Shown one piece after another: positions 25,298 to 33,065 of a DNA stretch of 64,000 nt; within the stretch, counting starts at the first letter, position 1; every line of letters starts with the position of its first letter. A program made the translations under genes and the position numbers. The notes under the pieces were generated by a model. That model did not search any database. It saw only the letters and a program-made list of their open reading frames with translations, and was not told the DNA's origin. Origin of the DNA: Brachybacterium sp. EE-P12 (GTDB taxonomy: Bacteria > Actinomycetota > Actinomycetes > Actinomycetales > Dermabacteraceae); NCBI RefSeq assembly GCF_003711805.1, contig NZ_QXCP01000005.1, positions 248,001-312,000 on the forward strand. The letters are read 5' to 3'.

Positions 25298-26955
25298 CGG
25301 TCTCCTCGACGGGAAGCGGTGCGGGCCAGGGCGCGGCGCGGTGAGGACAGCGCGGCCAGCAGTCCCACCACGCCGAGTGCCGACAGGCCGATCGCGATCC
25401 ACGGGCCGGCGGCGACGGCGGGCGTCGTCCCCGTGCGCAGCGGCACGTCGGCGACCATCGTGCCCTGCTCCCAGTGGTCCACGAAGTCGATCTGCCGTCC
25501 CTCGGGGCTGTAGATCGCCGAGTGGCCGACGGTCGAGACGTGCACGACGCTGCGGCCGGACAGGACGGCCATCACCCTCGCCTGGGCGAGCTGCTGGATC
25601 GCCTCGTGCGAGTCGCCGAAGAGCGCGTTGTTGGACTGGACGACGATCATCTCCGCGCCGTCGTCCACGACGTCCTGGACGAGGCCCTCGTAGGCGATCT
25701 CGAAGCAGATCAGCAGCCCGGCGGTGCCCTCCCCCTGGCCGAGCGCGGAGAGATCCATGGTGCCGATCTCCTGGCCCGGCAGCATGTCGCGGGTGACCAG
25801 GTCCACCTTGTCGGTCAGGCGGCTGAACAGGCCCCGCATCGGGATGTACTCCCCGAACGGGACGGGGTGGCGCTTGGAGTAGGCGTACGGGGTCTCGCCC
25901 TCGTCGGTGACCAGCAGCGACTGGTTCAGCCGCTCGCTCTCCCCCACGGGAGTCTGGGTGCCAACGAGCACGGGGGCGTCCGCCTCCTGCGCCAGGGAGC
26001 TCAGGCGGGAGGTGAGGAACGGGTCGGTGCGCGGGTCGATGCCGGTGGAGTCCTCCGGCCAGATCACGAGCTCGAGGTCGGTGCCCGCGGCGCGGGCCTG
26101 CTCGATCGCGTCCTCGGAGGCCTCCAGGTGGTTGTCCAGCACATCCTCCGGCATGGTGTAGCTGACCGGGTCGATCTCCCCCATCGAGCCCTGGACCGCG
26201 GCGACGGTCATCGAGGTCCGCTCCGCCGGGGCGCGGTTGAGGGGATGGGGGACGACGACGGTGGCGAGCACCGCCGCGACGGCGATCGCGAAGGGCCACA
26301 CGCCGGCGAACCCCGTGAGCCCGCGATGACGGCGACCCAGCAGCGCGAGCGCCCCGAGCAGCAGCAGCTGGCCCAGCAGCGCGACCACGAGCGCGAGACC
26401 GGCCATGCCGATCCACGGCGCGAGGTGCAGCAGCGGCGAGTCGGACAGCGCGAAGCCGCTCGCTCCCCAGGTCAGGCCGCCCCACGGCGCGGTGCCCCGC
26501 AGCGTCTCCACCCCCACCCAGAGCGCGGAGACGACGATCGCGGTCGAGGCGCACAGGCCACGGCGCACCATGACGGCGCGTGCGGCGAGACCGAACACCA
26601 CGATGTACAGCGCCTCGAACACGCCGAGCGCGAGCCACGGCGCGGAGCCCGCGTAGGTGCTCGCCCACTCGGTCAGCGGCACGAAGAACGCGAGCCCCCA
26701 CAGCAGCGCGACGAGGCCGGCGAGCCAGGCGGAGCGCACCAGCAGCCCGGCGCACAGCAGCGCGATCCCCACGGGCAGCAGCATCCACAGGTCGTACGGC
26801 GGGAAGGCGAGCAGGGCGCAGAACCCGCCGGCGACGCCGCTGCCGAGCGCGACCGGCCACGGCGTGGGGTCGAACTCCTCGCGCGGACGGCGCGGACCGG
26901 TGCGGAAGCGTCCGGCGGCGGCCCGGGCGCTCGCGGCCCGCGAGACGGTGCTCAC
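25294..26955 (-). CDS. lnt: Apolipoprotein N-acyltransferase
   Basis: A 553-residue membrane enzyme that N-acylates lipoproteins. About seven hydrophobic helices fill residues 40-230; the nitrilase-like domain has all three catalytic elements: LVIWPEDSTGID (Glu), YSKRHPVPFGEYIP (Lys) and LICFEIAYEG (Cys). A final helix near residue 515 returns to the membrane. GTG start, overlapping the stop of the amidohydrolase-like gene. Coupled to ppm1, matching the known Ppm/Lnt partnership in mycobacteria. A lipoprotein substrate is encoded in this window (FKBP lipoprotein, 47906-48847). Confidence 0.92.
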   Translation of the reverse strand: MSTVSRAASARAAAGRFRTGPRRPREEFDPTPWPVALGSGVAGGFCALLAFPPYDLWMLLPVGIALLCAGLLVRSAWLAGLVALLWGLAFFVPLTEWASTYAGSAPWLALGVFEALYIVVFGLAARAVMVRRGLCASTAIVVSALWVGVETLRGTAPWGGLTWGASGFALSDSPLLHLAPWIGMAGLALVVALLGQLLLLGALALLGRRHRGLTGFAGVWPFAIAVAAVLATVVVPHPLNRAPAERTSMTVAAVQGSMGEIDPVSYTMPEDVLDNHLEASEDAIEQARAAGTDLELVIWPEDSTGIDPRTDPFLTSRLSSLAQEADAPVLVGTQTPVGESERLNQSLLVTDEGETPYAYSKRHPVPFGEYIPMRGLFSRLTDKVDLVTRDMLPGQEIGTMDLSALGQGEGTAGLLICFEIAYEGLVQDVVDDGAEMIVVQSNNALFGDSHEAIQQLAQARVMAVLSGRSVVHVSTVGHSAIYSPEGRQIDFVDHWEQGTMVADVPLRTGTTPAVAAGPWIAIGLSALGVVGLLAALSSPRRALARTASRRGDR

Positions 26956-27758
26956 GTGGCGTCCCCGCCGTGCGGTCCCCGTCCGAGATCGTCATGGACG
27001 AGGCGGCCGTCGATCACGGTGCGCAGGGCACGGGGCGCGCCCTGGTCGAGATCCGGCAGGAGCGGGGTGCGGGAGCGGGGATCGGTGGACCAGGAATCGA
27101 CCCCTTCGGCGAGGGAGCGGACGGTGAGGTCCCACGGCTCCCACACCACGAAGGTCGCGGGCAGGCCGGTGCGCAGGGTGCCGGGATGGCGGCGGCCGGC
27201 CACCCGCTGCCCGCCGCGGCTCGCGGCGAGGAAGGCGGCGCGGTCGCTGATGCGGTGGGCGGCGGGGGCGGTGCGGGCAGCGGCCCGCACCCAGCTCCAG
27301 GGCTCGGCGTCCTCGGCACGGCCGGCGGAGCCGAAGGCGAGCGGGGTGCCCTCGCCGACGAGGCCGAGATAGTCGGCGTCCTCGGTGACGGGGGCGATGA
27401 CCTGCACGCCCTCGCGCATCCCCGTGGGGCCGGGCAGGCGCAGCACGATCCCGCGTCGGGCCGCGGCGGCGTCCCCGGCCGGGTCGGGATCGGTCCCGTC
27501 AGCAGTCGCGGCCGCGTCGACGAAGCCGGGCGTGACCAGGCATCCGGTCGCGTCCACGCGCTCGGCCTCGGGGTGCAGCACGAGCGCGCTGTCCTCCGGT
27601 CCGGTCCAGGCGATCAGCCCGTCGGCGACGAGCATGGCCGAGGCCTCGGGGTCCTCGGCGCTGTAGAGCACGATGCCGGTGTACAGGACAGGCGGTGCGG
27701 ACTGGTTCGGGGCGCTCACGCCTCCCATCCTCTCCGCTGCGCCTGGGAGAACGCTCAT
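26952..27758 (-). CDS. Amidohydrolase-like protein without the catalytic barrel
   Basis: A 268-residue protein that looks like the composite beta-sandwich domain of amidohydrolases. The N-terminal VLYTGIVLYSAEDPEASAML and DATGCLVTPGFVDAAATAD match the conserved entry to the barrel, but relatives continue with the metal-binding H-x-H, absent here. The C-terminal PATFVVWEPWDLTV and RALRTVIDGRLVHDD match the closing sandwich strands. The TIM barrel between is mostly missing, so metal-dependent hydrolysis is unlikely. Start 27758 is chosen for its ATGA overlap with helY; ATG 27728 or GTG 27719 are possible. It also overlaps lnt. Confidence 0.65.
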   Translation of the reverse strand: MSVLPGAAERMGGVSAPNQSAPPVLYTGIVLYSAEDPEASAMLVADGLIAWTGPEDSALVLHPEAERVDATGCLVTPGFVDAAATADGTDPDPAGDAAAARRGIVLRLPGPTGMREGVQVIAPVTEDADYLGLVGEGTPLAFGSAGRAEDAEPWSWVRAAARTAPAAHRISDRAAFLAASRGGQRVAGRRHPGTLRTGLPATFVVWEPWDLTVRSLAEGVDSWSTDPRSRTPLLPDLDQGAPRALRTVIDGRLVHDDLGRGPHGGDAT

Positions 27759-30673
27759 CGGCCGATCTCCTGCGCCACCAGCCCACGGCGAACCCCCGCG
27801 ATCGCGGCGCGGGCGGTGCCGCCGAGGTGCTCGTCGGCGGTGAGCTGGTCGAGCAGGTCGATGACCTGCCGGCAGTGACGCACGAAGTCGCCGGGCGGCA
27901 GGTCGTTCCCGTCCAGCGCGGCGGCGAGATGGGCGCCGCGGGCCCAGCGATGCACGAGCGCGGAGAGCGCCGGGTCCGGCGGGGTGGTGGGATCGATCCC
28001 GTGGCGGGCCTCGGCGGCCTGGAGCTCGGTGGCCAGGCGCGCGGAGGCCTCGAGCGCGGCGCCGACGGCGGGGTCGGGGATCAGCTCGGGAGCACGATCG
28101 TCCCGGCGCGTCTCGTGCACGGCGGCGGAGACCACGGCGGCGAGACCCGCCGCGTCCAGTCCGTCCCAGGCCTCGTGCTCGAGGCACTGCGCGATCAGCA
28201 GATCGCGGTCGCTGAACAGGCGGCGCAGGCGCATCCCGCTCGCGGTGGGCACGAGCTCGGCCTCGCCGGTGCCGGCCTCGCCCGTGTCGTCCGGACCGGT
28301 CCGCTCGAGATACCCCAGCTCGAGCAGCAGGTCGGTGAGTCGGTCGAAGCGCCGGGCGAGGGAGCTGGTGCGGCCGGCGATGCGGCGCTGGACGCCCTCG
28401 AGCTCTCCCCGGGACTTCCGCCAGCGTCCCACCCAGCGCAGATGCGACTCGAGGTCGTCGCAGGCGGCACAGGGATGGGCGGCGAGCCGAGCGCGCAGAT
28501 CCTTCAGCTGCGGGTCGTCCGCCGCGGTGGAGGGGGTGCGGCCCGCGCGTCGACGCACCTCGCGGCGGGCGTCGTCGTCCTGCCCGGAAAGGCGCTGGCG
28601 GAGCGCGGCGGCGGTGTCCTTGCGCACCTTCCCGCTGCCGAGGGTCTCGGACCGCGGCAGGCGCATCGAGTCGATGACGGCGGGCGGGGAGGGCACGTCC
28701 CCGGGACGGAGGCTGCGGCGTCGCCCCTCGGTGTCCAGCAGGTCGATCTGGGGCCCGCCGAGCACGTGGCGGTCCACGTCGAGCACGACGGCGTAGCCGC
28801 GGCGCTTCCCGCCGGGCAGGGCGATGATCTCGCCGCGGCGGAGGTCGCCGAGGACGCTGCGGGTGCGGTCGCGGTCCGCGGCGGCGCGGGCCCGGGAGAG
28901 CTCCTTCTCGCGGCTGCTGATCGCCTCCTGGATCCCGGCGTGCTCGAGCAGGTCGCCGTGCTCGCACGTGATCGCGGAGCGGTAGTCCGCCACGGTGTCC
29001 TCGAGCTCGCGGGCGCGTCGGGCGAGGCCCACCACCGAGCGGTCTGCCTGGAACTGCGCGAAGCTCGTCTCGAGGGTCTCGCGGGCGCGGGCGAGGTCGA
29101 AGCGGTCCAGCAGGTTCACCGCCATGTTCGGGGTGGGCCGGAAGGCGGAGCGCAGCGGGTAGGTGCGCCGGGAGGCGAGCGAGGCGGCGGCGGTGGCGTC
29201 GAAGCGCGGGCCGCCGACGATCACCGCGTGCCCCTCGGTGTCGATCCCTCGCCGACCCGCGCGTCCCGTGAGCTGCGTGTACTCCCCCGGCGTGAGATCG
29301 GCGTGCTCGACCCCGTTGAACTTCACGAGCTTCTCGAGCACGACCGAGCGGGCCGGCATGTTGATCCCCAGCGCGAGAGTCTCGGTGGCGAAGACGACCT
29401 TCAGCAGTCCGCGCGCGAACAGCTCCTCGACCACGGTCTTCAGCATCGGGAGCATCCCGGCGTGGTGTGCCGCGTAGCCGTCCATGACCGCGCGGCGGAA
29501 GGCGGGAAGGCCCAGCACCTCCTCGTCCTCGACCGGGATCTCGGAGAGCTGCTCGTCCAGCACCGCTCGGATCTCCCGGCGCTCGTGATCGTCGGTCAGG
29601 CGCAGCCGGGCCCACGAGCACTGCTGGACGGCGCCCTCGCAGCCGGCGCGGGAGAAGATGAACATGATCGCGGGCAGCAGCGCCGCGTCGTCCAGCAGCT
29701 CGACGACCTCCGGGCGCCGCATCGGACGGGCCCCGGCCCCGGCGCCGCCGCGCGGCGCGCCCGACGGACGGGCTCCCCCGTGCGAGGAGCCGCCGTGCCC
29801 GCCGCCGCGGCGTCCGGCGCCGCGCGGACGATGGCGTCCGCGGGTGCCCTTGCGGCCCCGGTAGCCGCGTCCCCGCGCTCCCCCGGTGCGCTCGTCGACG
29901 GGGAGGGAGAACGAGGTGATCCGCTCGATCTCGGGGTTGACCTGGCGGTCCGCCCGGGCGCCGGGGCCGTGGGAGACGACGGCCTCCCCGTGCTCGTCGA
30001 CGAACAGGTCCAGCAGCTCCTCCCCGACGATCACGTGCTGCCACAGCGGCACCGGCCGAGTCTCGGAGACGATGACCTCGGTGCGGCCGCGCACCTCCTG
30101 CAGCCACGCGCCGAACTCCTCCGCGTTGGAGACGGTCGCCGAGAGGGCCACGAGCTGCACGGAGGGGTCGAGGTGGATGATGACCTCCTCCCACACCGGC
30201 CCGCGCAGCCGGTCGGCGAGGTAGTGCACCTCGTCCATCACCACGAAGCCGAGCCCGATCAGCAGGTCGGAGTCCGCGTACAGCATGTTCCGCAGCACCT
30301 CGGTGGTCATCACGACCACCTCGGCGGTGGGTCGGATCGAGGTGTCCCCGGTCAGCAGGCCCACGCGCTCTGCGCCGAGCCAGTCCACGAGCTCGCCGAA
30401 CTTCTGGTTGGACAGGGCCTTGATCGGTGCGGTGTAGAACACCTTGCGGCCCTGCGCGAGGGCCAGATGCACCGCGAACTCGCCCACGACCGTCTTGCCC
30501 GCGCCCGTCGGCGCGGCGACCAGCACCGAGCTGCCGTCCTCGAGGGCCCGCCCGCCCGCGAGCTGGAAGTCGTCCAGCTCGAAGTCGTAGCGGGAGGTGA
30601 AGGCCGTCAGCGCGGAGTCGGCGCGGCGCCGTTCCTCGGCCCAGGCGGCGTACTTCTCCGAGGGCGAGCTCAC
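27755..30673 (-). CDS. helY: HelY-like superfamily 2 RNA helicase (Ski2/Mtr4 type)
   Basis: A 972-residue DExH helicase. Helicase core: Walker A AAPTGAGKTVVGEF, TAPIKALSNQKF, TGDTS, DEVH box VVMDEVHYL, ALSATVSN, then FATETLALGINMPA and QLTGRAGRRG of the second RecA domain. The C-terminal half carries the Ski2-like helical region. An unusual insert of about 60 residues between the two RecA domains is dominated by Arg, Gly and His (GRGYRGRKGTRGRHRPRGAG). HelY is expected to unwind structured RNA. GTG start, overlapping the lipid-kinase stop. The order with tatC and tatA matches mycobacteria. Confidence 0.92.
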   Translation of the reverse strand: MSSPSEKYAAWAEERRRADSALTAFTSRYDFELDDFQLAGGRALEDGSSVLVAAPTGAGKTVVGEFAVHLALAQGRKVFYTAPIKALSNQKFGELVDWLGAERVGLLTGDTSIRPTAEVVVMTTEVLRNMLYADSDLLIGLGFVVMDEVHYLADRLRGPVWEEVIIHLDPSVQLVALSATVSNAEEFGAWLQEVRGRTEVIVSETRPVPLWQHVIVGEELLDLFVDEHGEAVVSHGPGARADRQVNPEIERITSFSLPVDERTGGARGRGYRGRKGTRGRHRPRGAGRRGGGHGGSSHGGARPSGAPRGGAGAGARPMRRPEVVELLDDAALLPAIMFIFSRAGCEGAVQQCSWARLRLTDDHERREIRAVLDEQLSEIPVEDEEVLGLPAFRRAVMDGYAAHHAGMLPMLKTVVEELFARGLLKVVFATETLALGINMPARSVVLEKLVKFNGVEHADLTPGEYTQLTGRAGRRGIDTEGHAVIVGGPRFDATAAASLASRRTYPLRSAFRPTPNMAVNLLDRFDLARARETLETSFAQFQADRSVVGLARRARELEDTVADYRSAITCEHGDLLEHAGIQEAISSREKELSRARAAADRDRTRSVLGDLRRGEIIALPGGKRRGYAVVLDVDRHVLGGPQIDLLDTEGRRRSLRPGDVPSPPAVIDSMRLPRSETLGSGKVRKDTAAALRQRLSGQDDDARREVRRRAGRTPSTAADDPQLKDLRARLAAHPCAACDDLESHLRWVGRWRKSRGELEGVQRRIAGRTSSLARRFDRLTDLLLELGYLERTGPDDTGEAGTGEAELVPTASGMRLRRLFSDRDLLIAQCLEHEAWDGLDAAGLAAVVSAAVHETRRDDRAPELIPDPAVGAALEASARLATELQAAEARHGIDPTTPPDPALSALVHRWARGAHLAAALDGNDLPPGDFVRHCRQVIDLLDQLTADEHLGGTARAAIAGVRRGLVAQEIGR

Positions 30674-31635
30674 AGCGCTCCCCCGTCGCCCGCGCTCTCG
30701 CCGCGCAGCGCGGAGAGGTCCGCGAGCAGCCGCACGGCGCCGGGCAGCACGCGGGCGGTGATCGGCAGCAGGGCGCGCGCCTCCCCGTCGGCGTAGCTGC
30801 GCAGCGCACGGCCGTGACGCAGCCCGACCGTCACCTCGCGCACGCGCCGGACCTCGACGCCGTCGAGCTCGGTGTGCGTGCCCTTGAACACCCGGGGGAA
30901 GAAGCGCATCAGGTCGCGGCGGTTCTTGCCCTCGATGCTGAGCAGCTCGAGCTGTCCGTCGTCGATGCGCGCGCCCGGCACCATCTGCATCCCGCCGCCG
31001 TAGACGCCGGTGCTGCACAGCGAGAGCAGCTGGGCATCGATCTCGAGGCGCTCCCCGCCGTCGATCTCGAGCCAGTAGGGCAGGGCGCGAAAGGTGGGCA
31101 GCTCCCGCAGCACGGCCGCGGTGTAGCGCATGGTGTGGCCGGAGCGGGCACCGTTCGCGCGCGCGTTGACGAGGGCGTCGAAGCCGAGGTTCACGTTCCC
31201 GAGGGCGAGCGAGCGGTGCGGCAGCGCGCTCGCGCCGGTGGACGTCAGCTCGATCGCGTCGATCGTCACGACCGGTCGGGACAGCGCGTGCAGCAGCGCG
31301 CGCGTGGACTCCTCGGGGTCGTTGACGCTGAGCCCGAGGGCCCGGGCGAAGTCGTTCCCGCTGCCCGCGGGCACGATCCCGAGCCGCACCGGGGTGCCCG
31401 CGACGATCTCCGCCCCGAGGGACACGGTCCCGTCGCCGCCGACGACGACCAGGGCGGTCAGCGAGTCGCGGACCTCCTCGGCGCGGGCCCGCGCCACATG
31501 GGCGCTGGGACCGGAGAGGTCGACCACCGAGATCCCCGCGAGGTGCAGCAGGTGACCCACCTGCCGTCCGACCCGGTGGGCGGTCCCGTGGGCGGCGGTG
31601 GGATTCGCGAGCAGGCCGACGCGGAGTCTGCTCAC
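30670..31635 (-). CDS. Diacylglycerol kinase-family lipid kinase
   Basis: A 321-residue member of the DAGK/YegS-like family. The N-terminal catalytic domain has LLANPTAAHG, VVVGGDGTVSLGAE (the GGDGT nucleotide motif) and GIVPAGSGNDFARALGL. The C-terminal beta-domain has GNVNLGFDALVNARANGA and VYGGGMQMVPGARIDDGQLEL. It phosphorylates a lipid such as diacylglycerol at the membrane face; the exact lipid cannot be read. GTG start overlapping the tatC stop, and its own stop overlaps helY, so it sits in the middle of a coupled operon. Confidence 0.87.
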   Translation of the reverse strand: MSRLRVGLLANPTAAHGTAHRVGRQVGHLLHLAGISVVDLSGPSAHVARARAEEVRDSLTALVVVGGDGTVSLGAEIVAGTPVRLGIVPAGSGNDFARALGLSVNDPEESTRALLHALSRPVVTIDAIELTSTGASALPHRSLALGNVNLGFDALVNARANGARSGHTMRYTAAVLRELPTFRALPYWLEIDGGERLEIDAQLLSLCSTGVYGGGMQMVPGARIDDGQLELLSIEGKNRRDLMRFFPRVFKGTHTELDGVEVRRVREVTVGLRHGRALRSYADGEARALLPITARVLPGAVRLLADLSALRGESAGDGGAL

Positions 31636-32540
31636 CGGCCGCCCTCGTCGGGCTCGTCGAGCCGGGAGGGCCCGTCGATCCTCTCGACCTCGTCGTCGAT
31701 GCTGCTGGCCTCGTCGTCGTCGAGGTCCGCGTCACCGCGCAGCTTGTCCACGCGGCGGTCGTGGAGGATCGAGATGACGATCGCGCCGAAGAAGAGGCTC
31801 GCGATCGCGGCGGACATCGCGATGAGCGTGATGGGCTCCGGGGTCGGCACCATCACGGCGGTGAAGGCGAAGCTGAGGAAGATGATCCAGCGCCAGCCCT
31901 TCAGCATGGTCCGGCCGCGCATCAGACCCATGAAGTTCAGCAGCACCATGACCACCGGCACCACGAAGGCGATCCCGAAGGCGAGCATGGTCTTGACCAG
32001 CAGCGAGAGGTACTCGTCGTAGCGGATCAGCTGCTCGACCTGATCGGCCTGCGGCGTGAAGCTCAGCAGCACCGGCACCAGCTGGTTCACGGCCCAGTAG
32101 CCCGCGGCGCAGCCGATGAAGAACAGCGGGATCGCGGTGCCGAAGAAGCCGATGGCGTAGCGACGCTCGTTCCGGTGCAGTCCGGGCATCACGAACAGCC
32201 AGGTCTGCAGCATGATCATCGGCGAGGAGAGCAGGATCCCCACGTAGGCGGACATCTGCAGCTTGACGTTCAGGCCCGTGCCGACGCCCTGGAAGTTGAG
32301 GTCCGCCTGCAGGCCCTGCGCGGCGGCGAGGGTGAAAGGCCGCTTGAGCGCGTCGAAGACCCAGTCGAACACGAGCCAGCCGACGATCGAGAAGACCAGC
32401 ACCGTGACGGCGCTGATGACCAGCCGGTTGCGCAGCTCGATGAGATGCTCGCCGAGGGACATGCGCCCCTCGGGGTCGCGCCTCCGCTTCTTCGCGGGCG
32501 CGCTCTGCGCGCCGTCACGTCCCTGCGTATCACTCGCCAC
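31632..32540 (-). CDS. tatC: Sec-independent protein translocase TatC
   Basis: A 302-residue membrane protein with six hydrophobic helices. The cytoplasmic N-terminus has MSLGEHLIELRNRL with the Glu and Arg-Asn-Arg region that binds twin-arginine signals. FVMPGLHRNERRYAIGFF and YDEYLSLLVKTMLAFGIAFVVPVV are conserved helix borders. The acidic C-terminal tail (about 45 residues) is longer than usual. GTG start. It lies 75 bases after tatA, so the translocase components are encoded together. Confidence 0.95.
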   Translation of the reverse strand: MASDTQGRDGAQSAPAKKRRRDPEGRMSLGEHLIELRNRLVISAVTVLVFSIVGWLVFDWVFDALKRPFTLAAAQGLQADLNFQGVGTGLNVKLQMSAYVGILLSSPMIMLQTWLFVMPGLHRNERRYAIGFFGTAIPLFFIGCAAGYWAVNQLVPVLLSFTPQADQVEQLIRYDEYLSLLVKTMLAFGIAFVVPVVMVLLNFMGLMRGRTMLKGWRWIIFLSFAFTAVMVPTPEPITLIAMSAAIASLFFGAIVISILHDRRVDKLRGDADLDDDEASSIDDEVERIDGPSRLDEPDEGGR

Positions 32541-32615
32541 GGATCAGATTCCTCCCAGCCCTGCAGGATCGGACGGGACCCGTCCGGCCCCGTCCTCGAC
32601 CACCCGGTGCGGCGC

Positions 32616-32936
32616 TCAGTCGCGCCGGTAGGGCTCGTCGTCCTCGCGGGGGGCGCGGACGGGCTCGCGGTCCTCGCGCGCATCGCGCGGGTCGTACTCG
32701 CGGTCACGACGGTCGCGGTCCTCGCCGCGGTCGTCGCGCGAGCGGGCGGGACGGTCCTCGTCCTCGTCGTCCGAGGAGTGCTTGTCGTCGCCGCGCATCT
32801 CCTCGACCTCGCTCTTGAAGATGCGCATCGACTTGCCCATGTTGCGCGCGAGTCCCGGAAGCTTGTTGGCCCCGAACAGCAGGATCACGAGCACGATCAG
32901 CAGCACGATCGCCCAGGGGTTGCGGAAGAAGTTCAT
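32616..32936 (-). CDS. tatA: Sec-independent protein translocase TatA
   Basis: A 106-residue translocase subunit: one N-terminal transmembrane helix ([21 protein letters not shown]) with the conserved F-G-x-x-K-L-P hinge, an amphipathic helix ([19 protein letters not shown]) and a very long charged tail of Asp/Arg/Glu. AAAGGGA precedes ATG 32936; an ATG eight codons earlier lacks a site. It polymerises with TatC to export folded twin-arginine proteins. Confidence 0.95.
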   Translation of the reverse strand: MNFFRNPWAIVLLIVLVILLFGANKLPGLARNMGKSMRIFKSEVEEMRGDDKHSSDDEDEDRPARSRDDRGEDRDRRDREYDPRDAREDREPVRAPREDDEPYRRD

Positions 32937-33065
32937 GGAAGTCCCTTTCAACAGCGCCATGACTCAGCGCAGGCGCGCCCATCATCCCACAGCGGACTGG
33001 GCAGTCGACGGGCCGCCACGGCGACGGCTCGGCCCACCGCTCGGCGGGTCGTTCCAGGGTAGCGC

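Noticed and set aside
27695-30796. A 1033-codon open frame on the + strand
   Set aside because: Antisense to helY, which has all helicase motifs. Composition is that of a shadow frame.
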